Assembly: GCA_028565635.1 (NCBI GenBank)
Contig: JAOXYB010037218.1
Location: 1 to 13,611, forward strand
Direction of reading: 5' to 3'
Length of the DNA: 13,611 nt
Origin: Phoronis ovalis
Lineage: Eukaryota > Phoronida > Phoronidae
Part shown: in pieces, positions 1 to 10,800 of the stretch
Layout of the letters: the number at the start of each line of letters is the position of its first letter
Numbering within the stretch: the first letter of the stretch is position 1
Translations under genes and position numbers: made by a program
The notes under the pieces: model-generated
The model's input: only the letters and a program-made list of their open reading frames with translations
Databases searched by the model: none
What the model was told of the DNA's origin: nothing

Positions 1-185
1 GTAAGTCTTTACTAGCGATACCATACCACTGCATCCTTCATGGACTGTGATTCTGCGGAACTAATAGCTTCAAAATGGTATTTACTTGATACAATATCCC
101 TGTGAACACTACATACTATTGTAAATATTATATATAGATGTGGGCGCCTGAGGCCAAACGCCACATACTGTGTAAACTACAATAT

Positions 186-205
186 CAGATACAGATACAG
201 ATACC
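186..205. repeat. Short CAGATA microsatellite
   Basis: Three tandem CAGATA units, the last followed by CC (bases 186-205). Confidence 0.6.
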
Positions 206-743
206 AGCACACGCGAATTCCGTCTATAAGGAGTAATGATTATTATAAATAAAAAACAGAAGAACGCAATGAGCGCAAAAAGCGTAGCATAAAATAAATA
301 TAAACAATGTATAAAGGATGTACGTGGACAGCTCAAGCGAATCCCAGTACACCACAGAGCAAACAATTCGTGTGAGAGATAAAGCAAAATAAGACCACTA
401 ATTGCGTAACACTGTTTGGGGTGGACCTATGTGATTTATTAATAAGAAAAGTAATAATTTTCGGGGCCGCTAAAATATATTTCTTTTACTGGATTTCACT
501 ATCAAATATGTGGACTATCAAATGAAATTGCATTACAGTAACTTTATTAATCTTTCAAAGAAGTGGTAACATAAATTAAATCTGTTTGACCAAAATTAGG
601 GTCGGTCAGGCTCTTCGAATACCTTTCTGTGTAATTATGTACCTACTGTAGCTTTGTTAAAAAGAAGGGAAAAGATGGATTTAATTGGTTCGCCATTTTT
701 AGGCCGCTTCAGATCGAGTCTAGTGATCTAAGTTTGTTTTGCA

Positions 744-766
744 GTGATATTTGAATCCAATATCAC
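744..766. repeat. Small inverted repeat
   Basis: GTGATATT (744-751) and AATATCAC (759-766) are perfect 8-base complementary arms around a 7-base spacer. No function can be assigned. Confidence 0.5.
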
Positions 767-923
767 AGGGAAAAAGCATATTTAGTTAATTTTTGTATCT
801 ATTTACTAAATTTCCCTAAAGATAATGCGATAATTCTAAATTAGGAAACATTTCAAATTTTCTCCTGACAGTTTTTTTTAAGTGCTCCCGGCCGGGAATT
901 AAAGCCCCCCGCAGCTGATGGTG

Positions 924-991
924 AAAAACATACCCTTTAAATTTATTACTACACATCTGTATGATCGATCTGACGATAAAAACATACCCTT
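924..991. repeat. Direct repeat AAAAACATACCCTT x2
   Basis: The 14-mer AAAAACATACCCTT occurs at 924-937 and again at 978-991, 54 bases apart. Both are followed within about 20 bases by a TTTAT stretch. This may be a local duplication. Confidence 0.55.
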
Positions 992-1039
992 GGCAGATCT
1001 ACATTTATTTCTAAAAATTGGGACTATTTTATTAAAGTA

Positions 1040-1047
1040 TATATAAG
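1040..1047 (+). promoter_or_regulatory. TATA-like octamer
   Basis: TATATAAG fits the TATA-box consensus. It lies 678 bases upstream of the start codon in AT-rich DNA, so it is promoter evidence only if the 5' UTR is long or spliced. Confidence 0.2.
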
Positions 1048-1073
1048 TTAAAACTTATAATTATAGTCTTAAT

Positions 1074-1095
1074 TATTATAATCGGGATTATAATA
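1074..1095. promoter_or_regulatory. 22-bp palindrome with head-to-head TAAT/ATTA cores
   Basis: Arms TATTATAATC (1074-1083) and GATTATAATA (1086-1095) are perfectly complementary around GG. The centre reads TAATCGGGATTA. This is a TAAT(N4)ATTA arrangement, like the dimer sites known for paired-class homeodomain proteins, and includes GGATTA, an Otx/Pitx-type core. Functional binding is a guess. Confidence 0.35.
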
Positions 1096-1724
1096 GTCTC
1101 AGCCAAAATCGACACCGAATTCTCCGGGGTATTCCGTCTCCGCCAATATTTATGAATATAGAACGCGGAACTAATTAACGCAGTTTAAGCGGTTGATTGA
1201 AAAAATATCCCTTTTCACACGATTTTTTGTTTGCAAATGTGGACCCACACTTTTCAGTTCACTCATGTGCCTCATGTGTCTCCCGGACTTATTGACTCAC
1301 CATGGGTATTTTCCCAGGGTGAATATATTCTGGGACAATTCTACAGCTTTGTCACAATAAATTCCAAGGAAAAATATGCGCCTTCCTTTATTAATAAATG
1401 TGAAATCCTGCAACAGAGTCATATTAAAGGAAATTATAGTGTAAAAAATCATCGTTTTGATTTAATTTTCATACTATGCAGCCTCCATGGAGCGCCTCCC
1501 TGATACCAGCCAAAAAATAATCTACTGTTTTATAAATAACTTTATTATTACCAAACCACCAAAGCCCGTATGTCGCGGGAAATGTGAACACCGTATTGGA
1601 AGGAGATATGGTAGAAATAATTTGGTAAACATTTTTACAGGATAAGTGTTTCGTTTAACCGAATCTAAGCAATAACTTTATTTTTAAACTAAACTAAAGA
1701 AAGTGTAAATTAAAGTACCCTACC

Positions 1725-1827
1725 ATGAATTGGCATACAAGGTGGTTTTTAAAGATCTGCTATTATTTAACTTGTACCATGTCAATGACACTACAGATCG
1801 ACGAAAACATAGTTAAAATGACACAAC
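1725..1827 (+). CDS. CATSPERB: CATSPERB exon 1: start codon and signal peptide
   Basis: Encodes residues 1-34 plus one base of codon 35. The start at 1725 is preceded in frame by a TAA at 1695, with no other ATG between, and has a good initiation context (ACCATGA). The first ~23 residues (MNWHTRWFLKICYYLTCTMS onward) have basic residues followed by a hydrophobic stretch and small/polar residues, as expected of a cleaved signal peptide, though the hydrophobic core is short. The donor is C|GTAAGT, a consensus site; the intron is phase 1. Sequence identity to mammalian CATSPERB is not visible here, so this exon is supported by position, signal-peptide character and frame continuity. An untranslated upstream exon cannot be excluded, because a TTTTTACAG acceptor-like site ends near 1641. 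Confidence 0.72.
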
Positions 1828-4800
1828 GTAAGTTACTATTCTGTAATTTAATTATACACCAATGTTATACAGTGTAACACGGAGGTTCAGCTTGAAAGGG
1901 CCCATTTGTTGGGTTATATGTAGTCAACGATTTTGCAATTTAGGTATATGGTATAAATTATAAAAATAAAATTCGGAATACACCCTTTTTTAAATCATTA
2001 TGATGTACTTAATTTCATATGAAATTTTTATTTTTTTGTTATATTTTAGATTTATAAACTTTCGATTAAAACCTTCCAATAATCTATACTTTAATTAATT
2101 CATGGTTTTAACATTCCTTATGCAAGAATGAAACTAAATACTCAATTCTTTTGCTTTTACAAATGTTTAATCTTTCTTATGGTTTTGGAGTCTTAATTGT
2201 CATAGAAACAAATTTTGCAATGGATGCTTGCCTTTTACGTGGAAACAGTACTTTCATATGTACGTGCCTCTAGAGATATGATCCTTTACTTTTGTTGTTT
2301 CTGCATGGTGGAATCTGTGTGGTTCACTGCATGGCCATTCATAGCAAACCACAGTTTCCACTTTGCAAGCAGCTTTTTGTAAAGTTGGTGTATTCATCTC
2401 AGACGATTTGACTATGGCTTATGCAGCTTTTTTATAGCACTTCAGGTCACATGACAATTGGTTATTTTAAAATACACCCATAAGATGTATTATCTATTTT
2501 CACTTTGTTATTTGATACATTCCCCAGGATAATTAAGATAACTTATGAGGGGGTAGGTGGTACCCACCCAAGGTACAATGCTCGCACTTAAAAATCGGCA
2601 ATGCTCGCTGCTTGCACTTAACAAGCAAAATTAACAACCAAAAAAAAACAGTTGCCAAAAAAAATTATCCCCAAAAAAGTCGACAAAAAAATGGTCACCA
2701 AAATACAATGCTCCCTGCTCGCAGTTAACAGACCAAGGCAATGCTCGCTGCTCGAACTTAACAGACCCCAATTAATGCTCGCTGCTCGCGATACCCCCCC
2801 CCTATAGCCCCCACTTATACATGCCCAAGTGGAGCTGAGCAGTAGGTAAGCAAATTAGGTACAAAGTTGTGTTGTATAAGGTCTTTGGTAACAAGACTTT
2901 CGTTTCACAATATTAACATGGTAGTTGTTCATGTGACCTTTAATTAAAGCTTACATATCATAATTGATATGCAATGATTAGCATACTAAATCTTATTTCA
3001 AAAGCTATATTTTGATTAGCTAAACAAAAATTGAAATCCAAGCTTTTCATTGTTTGTCTTAGCTAGAGTATGTATTGGATACATATGATGTCATGAATCT
3101 CAGGGTGTAACAAAAACAAATTTTACTCTCAAATATTTTTTTCAGGTATTAGTCAACATATTTACCCTCTTGATAGAGAATTTTATGAAGAGTTCAACTT
3201 GTCTACACATGATTTTACATTCAGTGATCCAGAAATTCTCAATGCTTTGTTTTTATATCCTGGCCTTGATTTGGTAAGAAACACATTTTTGTTCATTCAA
3301 ATCTTGCCTTCTTTCTAGATGTTCACCAAATTTTTCCTCAAAATTAATCCTCTTTGCTGTCTTCTGACAGTCTCTTTAATTTCTGTAACTTACAATACTG
3401 TTATCATTTTGCCAGTTATTATTCCCTTGTTCTGCGCAGAGTAGTGGGGATATAGCATCTGTCCAGTCCATACACAATGGTTAACCTTTTAACAGCTTCA
3501 GTTTCTGTGAGATCAACTTCATATTTAATAGGGTTAAGGTTTATATGGGTCAAAATACAGGTCAGTTGCAGTTTTGGACTGAATCACTTCCAATATGGCC
3601 AACTGATGACCAAGCATGTTTATTTCTCGGGTTGAGTTGTTTCATATCTTGAAAACTATAATAGATAGAGATAGGTTGCAAGTCAAAGGGCAAATATAGG
3701 TCAAAATATATTCCACATAGATTGTTTCCAATATGGCTGACTGGCAGCCATGTTTATTCTCAACATACCTGTGCCTACCCTTATGAACTTGAAAACGCTG
3801 ACAGATAGACACGGTTGCAAATTAGGCATATGTTTTTGTGATGATTGTGCATCTAATAAAGCATATGACCTTTGACCTTGAACTATTTTTTATTTTTTTA
3901 TTTTTTTTGTAATCCAACATTTAAATATTGATATAAGTGCCCTCGTGCAGGTTAAGTTTGATTTTAACTACTATTTGTTTTAAAATAAACCGCAGGGAAA
4001 CTTGTGTTTTGTAGAAACACCTTGTTTTTTTTGTTACTTCAAGAGAATGGCATGCAGTTTTCTGAAATTTATGTTTATTAATTGACAATTAAGCTATATA
4101 TTCTGCAATTTGACTTCTCATTTTCAAAACATTGAAATTTATCTTGAATTTGCTTGAATTAGAAAATGAGCATCCTTTGTACTGTTTATTTTAGAAATTT
4201 GCTGTACAGCTGTTTAATCTGCATGATATGTTTAATAAGCAATGGAGGAAACACACCACCAATGGATTTGCTAGCTTGGGACATCCTCCTTATATTCAGT
4301 TCATAAACAGTACAGACAAATTTATGATTACTGAAGAAGGAGATTCACACACAAGTGATGCGGTATCTAGCAGAATCTTTTCACATGTCTGAGTAATTTA
4401 TAACTAGTTTATCTGCTGGAAATCTAACCGCCACCATCTGTCTCAGGTCTTTGTTAGAAACCAATATCCTTTTTTTTAAGAGGCCAACATCAGATTAAAG
4501 AAAAATATATCGCAGTTAAACCTAGGTACAGAAAACTGTTAAATGTTAGAAAATTATAATTTAATATTTCATTGATGAACAGAAAATCTTACATTTGTAT
4601 GGTCACTACAAAATAAAATTACAAACTAAACAAAATCTACATTGTCAATCTATTTTACAAACTACCAAATCGAACAAACAGACTATTAAATGCAAATAAT
4701 ATAATGTACAAGTGCATGAATATTACTTTGTGCAGTTAAAAAAATATATAACTTAGACTTATGGTGCTGCTACTTTCAATAATAAAATTGTCGGTCACCA

Positions 4801-7800
4801 CTTATCAGACTTCCCATTGGATATAATTATTCAACCATTTTACATGATCTCTGTCACTATAGGTAGTTTGTGAAGTTACAAGAATGCATTTTAATGAACT
4901 TTTAATTGAGTGATTTTTTTTAGTCTGTTACATTGGAAACCTGGGAATATTCTGTGAAACGAAGCAGAATTATTGCTGAGGATGGCAGAGAATCAGGTAC
5001 TTATAAGTGACAAGAAAATGACAACATTGTATAACATTGGTATATTATATAGAGCAAAGTTTTGGCAGACAACCAAGAGGTTAGGAATATTATTTCAGTG
5101 TTCAGTTTTGTTAATAAGGCCACACCAAAAATAAAAGTTGTTTACCTGGCAAAGCCCTCAAAAACTGAATCGGTCAGTCGATTTTTATTTTTAAAAAAGG
5201 TGTTTATCGGGAAAAAGCCCTTAAATACCAAGTCAGTCAGGCTATTTTTTTAGTGTTAAAAGAAAGGAAAACATATTTTGAATCTGACAACACGGCAAGA
5301 ATTTAAAAAAAGTTTGAAATGCCAAAATTTGATGCAGTCGCAACTGTTAAACAAGTTTTTTTTATGGTCCCGCCTAAAACAAGTTTTTTTGTGTAGGAAC
5401 ATGTCTGAATATTCTGTATGAGTTTGAACTTAATTTGCAGTATAATTAAATGTAGCACTATAAATGATAAAGGACTTTATTTATGGCATTGCTTTAGCAA
5501 TACTTCCTGTGGAAGAGTGGACACTAAGGCTGTCACTGGATGGGATTAGGATGGATAGTGCTAAGACAGAAAGTGACACTGGTGTAGGGACTGCTTTTGG
5601 AACTCTCATTGATGTATCAAGAGGTATCATACTGTAGTGAAGGCAGACATTTATTATAAGTATATACCATGGCCTTTAATTATGAAATGCCAAGTCACAT
5701 AAGGTGAAATAACTAAGACATGCATTTATCTTTAAATAGATTTAGCTTCCTTGTGTATAGCAAATAATGTACATGTATATATTATTACCATTGGAATTTG
5801 TTACAATATAACATATTCTGTCCTGAGTTATTCTGTTCTGTTCTGAGTTTTTTCAATGTCACCAGGAGCTTCTCATCCTAAACCTTTCTCTTAATAATAA
5901 ATCATAATCATTGTAAAAATGTTTTGAATGTGTGGCATCTGAGATGAAGACGCATGATAAGCCATGGTGGCTAATGATGTCAGCTTGGACATATGCTATT
6001 TATATAACTGTTTCAGCATTTATTCTTCAATGGAAGCTTGGAGTCAGACTTGCCAAAATTCCTGAAGACATTATAAATAATTTAGATGACATAAGAATTG
6101 TAACGTATCCATGTGCCTCAGATATTGGATTGATGGCATTAATTCATCAAAGGCCAAGTAAAGGTATGATAAATCTAGTGGGCAGAAATCAAAATAGAAG
6201 ATAATTTGTGATGTCAGTCAGATAATTCCTTAATGTATGTGCATGTGCACTATAGGTAGTGAATATCATTCGGCACAATTTATTCATACTTATACTTTAA
6301 ATTAAATTTTAGCTAATTAAATGAAAAGATGGACAGACAAAAATATACATATTTTGAAAGAATACAACTTAATCTTTTTAAATCTGTAATTTATTTTTCT
6401 CTGAGTAGATCATGTGATCTGTATGAATAGCATTTTGGGTTAAAACGTTTTTGAAATGTAAAATTCAAAGGAATATAAATGAAAAACCACTAAAGCTATA
6501 TTAGTTAAAATTTTACACAAATATCTTTACATATATAGCTACAAAACTGTGTCTCATTTTTTATTTTATTCAAAAGATATGAATTTTCAAAGTTTATGCA
6601 TCAGAAAAAAATCATCACAATTGAGGTGACGGAATTTTAAGAATTCATATTTTTTTAACCAAAGCAAGTAAATTTTATAAAATCTGTGACAATGTGTTGT
6701 AGCTATATATCTAAGGAATATTTGTGCAAAGTTTCAACTATATAATATGAGGGGTTGAATTTTGTGTTTCAAAAATTTTATGTTTTAACCCAAAATGGCA
6801 ACCGCAAAGGTCACATAACCTACTCTGATAAAAATAAATTACAGATTTAGAAAGTTTGAGTTGCATACTTTCAGAATATATCTTTTCATTTAAATAGCTA
6901 AAATTTAACTTAAAGTAGGCTGTAAAGTAAGATGTGAATAAATTATGCCAAACAATAATCGCTACCTTAACCATGCTAGTGCATAAAATTGCATATTTCT
7001 TTTGGTATCATATTTTTGTTCTTGGCATAATACTGAGTAAAATGTTACAATGTAAGTATAGGGCTCAAACTCTTTATTTAATTCAATCTACTTGAAAACT
7101 TCTACTTGTAAATAAATTTGGCATGACAGTTTTTTTTTATAATTAAGTCTACAGATTTGAAAAATCTTTGTTTAGAAAGACCATTTTATTATAAAGAACA
7201 CAGTTATGCTAGATATCTGCTAGTGTTTGTATACATTTAATTACAGGTATCTATATCGCAAGATCTCCCATTTCTTTCTGGGCACCATCTGTTTCTTGGT
7301 TTGAATTAAGGACATGTGACTTCTTTGATTGTGGGGCTAGTTCTTGCAATAATGGTAGGTATAAGAATTTATGTTTATAATTTGGACAAAATGCTGCTAA
7401 TTAATTCCACTAGGAATCTTCTGTTAGCCTAATCTTGTGATTGCATGTGCACCAACAATCTGAATGTTGTTTCAGAATTTTTTAATAACTTAATAGATTA
7501 ATCTTGCCTTAAGGTGGAAGGTTTATGTTTTGAATAGGAAATGGTGTTTTTCAAAACTTAAGTGTGCCAAACCAATGTGTCTGTTTAATAGTTTTCTGTA
7601 AAAACTCTACTGCATGACATGAAATGTTGCTTGCAGTGGGCATTTTTAAAGTCACTTAAAAAAGAGAATAAGAATTTTTTACTAAGTAATTTTAGTAGAA
7701 CTAATGACTGTTCTCATAGCTATTATAATGCAGTTTGCATACTGTATGGCATTTTGTCAAAACTGACTAAATTTCAATTTTTTTATCTAACCACAAATAT

Positions 7801-10800
7801 GTTTTAATAGTGTATAAAAATAAAGAAAACCATCCACGCTGGCTGAATATTTTTTAAAGTAATAACAACTTACAACAAGATAAAAATTATCATTTGATAC
7901 GTGTTTAATAAACAGATTTTATGTGGCTTGACTGAACTAATATAATATGAATGCCGCATTTCAGTTGTGGAAGGGTGGGGGTCAGTTTTACTCAACTTGC
8001 CAGGGCAAACATTTTTACAATTTCTCTATATGATAATCAGAGATTCATTAAATAAATAACTAAGTAATGTGTGTGTACAATGGCTTAACATTTGATTTTT
8101 GGCACACTGTACTTATGCATGTTGCGATACTGATCAGGGAAAAATTCGTTATTATCAAATTTTCCTCTGAATATACGCTTAGAGCTTTAATTAAGATTTC
8201 TCGCTGTATATTCAGGTGGACTTTCTTAAAAATGAAACCACTTTTACAATTTTTATGCTATACAGATTGTGTTTGTCTCGAAATGTTTGTCACAGGAATA
8301 GCTAAAAAATGCCTGAAGTAGATTTTCAAAAAAACTTTTAGTTTTCTCTAGAAATGCTGAAACATATAAAAAATATTTGGCAATTTTCAGGCAAACTAGT
8401 AATGGTAGTTGGCAAACTGACGTCATGCTTATTTGCATGTGGTGTTTGCATATTGCTGTAGGCCCTAATCTGAAACTCAAATTAAAGCTGTCATTCAGTG
8501 TTAAGCCTAAATTACAGTTGCTCATTAAATGATGTGATAACAAAGGGAAATTGCCAGTTTATAAGAAGCTCTTTAATAACTAAAGCATAATTATGATTAT
8601 TCAGATATTTTTAGAGACTTGATAATTTTGAAGAAACATGGCAATTTAAATATTTTTGGGTATACACAGTATTTCAAATTTATGTTTTATCATTTTAGAT
8701 TGCTCTTTTGATCTCATTGATGTAGCATTAACTAACTGGCATTTGATGTTACTGACAAATCATGGATTGTTTATCAGTCATTCATTGACAAATTGGTCAG
8801 CTGCCAAGGATAGAGTAAAATATACATTAGTCAACCCATTCAACGCTATTCTACAAAACTTTAATGCTGCTAGAGCTCAGGAGATCAAGTCTAATGTAAG
8901 TTATAAATGAATCAATTCTTGTTTGTGCTTCCTCATTAGTTCACAAAGAAGTGAATGGAGTTTTTTTACAAATCCTTCTGTTTTTGATGTACTGTAACAC
9001 CTTTTCATGTATTACACTGCAGAGTACTGGAGTCATAAAAAGTGGGAAATTCATTACAGTTTGTACCATACGCTTTCAAAGTATTTGATGCACACTGGTT
9101 GAAGAATCGAACTTTGGGGAAAAAAACAAATAATACCTTCCAAAATAGCTCTGCCACAGTAAAAAAGAAAGCAGTCTAATAGGCATTAGCAAGAAATCAA
9201 AGTTCCTAATATACAGTTTCCTACTGCCTGCAAGCAACATTGAAAGCCATTTTGACCGTGCTTGGGTATATTTTACCAATTGAGTCAGAGTAAAAAAAAC
9301 TGAACATAAAGAATAGAAACTTTTCAATTCATGTTATTTTTTCTCTCATTTTCTCTGAAATGAAAATATTTTGTTTTCCTTGAATTTTTTAACTATTTTA
9401 AGTTTCTCTGGACATTTTTGTTTTATGTAAGGGATGATGTTGAATGTTTATTTTTAAACTCTATTTTAGTTCTCCTATACAAGTGCTAAATTGCGCTATA
9501 CACCAGAGTGTATGAGTAATAGAGACAAAGTTCTTGGTAAAAAGTTTATTCATGCTATATTTTTTTAAAAGATATATTTTTCATTGTGTTTATACTAATT
9601 TTAAAATAAGAAATTAAGGTTTTGAAGAAAATGAATCATTTAAAATATGTGACTTCACAAATTACATTAATATGGATTTTCAGTTGTTCACAAATTTTGT
9701 ATTAATGTTATAATTTTATCATATAATTTATCGTTGGTGTTTGATTGTATAACTACTGAAAGTATTATAAAAATTATGCCTTCCTTTAAAATGCACGCTG
9801 AAATTTTGCACCCCGGCATTGTATACACTTACATGTATATCATGAAAAGGGTTGACTATCATCATGTTAATGTGGCTGAAACTGCTAAATTAAATGTGAA
9901 TCTTCTAGTTATAAATGTATACAGTCTGTTAAATACTTGTCATGTTCTATGCAGCATGTAATATCACCATTTTGATGGTGACCTAGTGTCATCACCTTGA
10001 TTGAGAAGAGAGGACTGTTTATATCTTACTTCAATGGAGTTGCCCTTGAATGTGTAGAAGTTCAGTTTTTCCTTTCCACAATTTTCCAAGTCTAGAATGT
10101 ATACTTTTGAAACTGTGGTTTATTTCAGATGAGTATGTTACTCTCACATTTGATCCATTTGAAATTGGTGCAGAACAGGTAAAAATGCAGGTCACATATT
10201 TTTTTCAGTATTTCATACTATGTGATATATAATAAGGTAGTCGGGTTTTTTTTCATTAATCCGAAATCTAGCAGTTTTTTCATTGAAAGTGTATGAAGTA
10301 ATGTAAACATGCAATTAACAAGACCGCTGCATGAAAAATGTAGTTATTATATGCTTGCTGTAATTTTTAAAGGATATTGGAAGGAGATATTATTTAACAC
10401 ATCTTAAGCAAATTACTTTAAAACTAAGTAAGATCTAATAATATGTGTGAAATCTTATAGATAACTTTAAACTGTGACATGTCTTATTGTAGAAAATTTT
10501 GGCCTGCTATGCTAGGCGGCCATTTTTAGATTGGACATGTATTCAGGAAGGAGAGATGGCTGGTGTGATAAATATTGTCAGTGCTGTTATGAATCCACAT
10601 ATAAATGCTATCAATGTATTGAACAAGTACAAGGTAAGAACATAGCTGCTTGTCACTGTATATGATTGAAGATCAAAAACATTGATTTATTTGTAGTTTA
10701 CTTCTAATTTAAGAGACTAAGTCAGCTACCACAGGTTGCTCTTTCCAGTTATATCTGGGACCTAGCAGATAATCTAATTGTACATTCCTGGAAATGTACT

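Larger units (their letters stand above)
1..1724. other. Upstream intergenic / presumptive promoter and 5' UTR
   Basis: No coding region is supported in this 1.7 kb. Open frames at 109-387 (- strand) and 1231-1503 (+ strand) have low-complexity or patternless composition and no recognisable motif. The stretch holds a (CAGATA)3 microsatellite, a direct repeat, two small inverted repeats and a TATA-like octamer, listed separately. The transcription start cannot be placed. The first six bases, GTAAGT, happen to match the splice donor consensus. Confidence 0.6.
1828..3145 (+). other. CATSPERB: CATSPERB intron 1
   Basis: 1,318 bases, GTAAGT...TTCAG, phase 1. It holds the ~266-bp insert with nested short repeats at 2547-2812 (listed separately). 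No additional coding block is seen in the rest. Confidence 0.72.

Noticed and set aside
109-387. 92-codon open frame on the - strand
   Set aside because: Composition is low-complexity (runs of F, I, S/V dipeptides from a CAGATA repeat), with no motif and no splice context.
1231-1503. 90-codon open frame on the + strand upstream of the gene
   Set aside because: No recognisable domain, and it is not joined in phase to exon 1 by any clear splice pair. Length is within chance for this region.
2576-2790. Possible CRISPR-like array
   Set aside because: Repeats are imperfect, spacing is irregular, there is an A-rich sub-array in the middle, and the host is clearly eukaryotic.
5062-5253. 63-codon open frame in intron 4
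   Set aside because: It coincides with the 62-base tandem duplication and has no coding features.
5932-6016. ATG in frame upstream of exon 6 as an alternative start
   Set aside because: Similarity to CATSPERB begins exactly at the AG at 6015-6016, and phase-matched exons lie upstream, so this is intron read-through.
6738-6974. 78-codon frame on the - strand
   Set aside because: It lies wholly in the right arm of the foldback element, and the left arm copy is not open in the equivalent frame.
7619-7807. 62-codon + strand frame in intron 7 as a missed exon
   Set aside because: Exons 7 and 8 already join in phase with continuous similarity to human CATSPERB, and no AG/GT pair in this stretch fits phase 1-1 with conserved sequence.
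8253-8543. 96-codon frame on the - strand in intron 7
   Set aside because: No domain or splice support; overlaps another chance frame on the + strand.
9076-9327. 83-codon frame on the - strand in intron 8
   Set aside because: No recognisable motif; sits inside a well-defined intron.
9964-9981. 7-base hairpin in intron 9 as a structured RNA
   Set aside because: Stem is too short and isolated to support an RNA gene.
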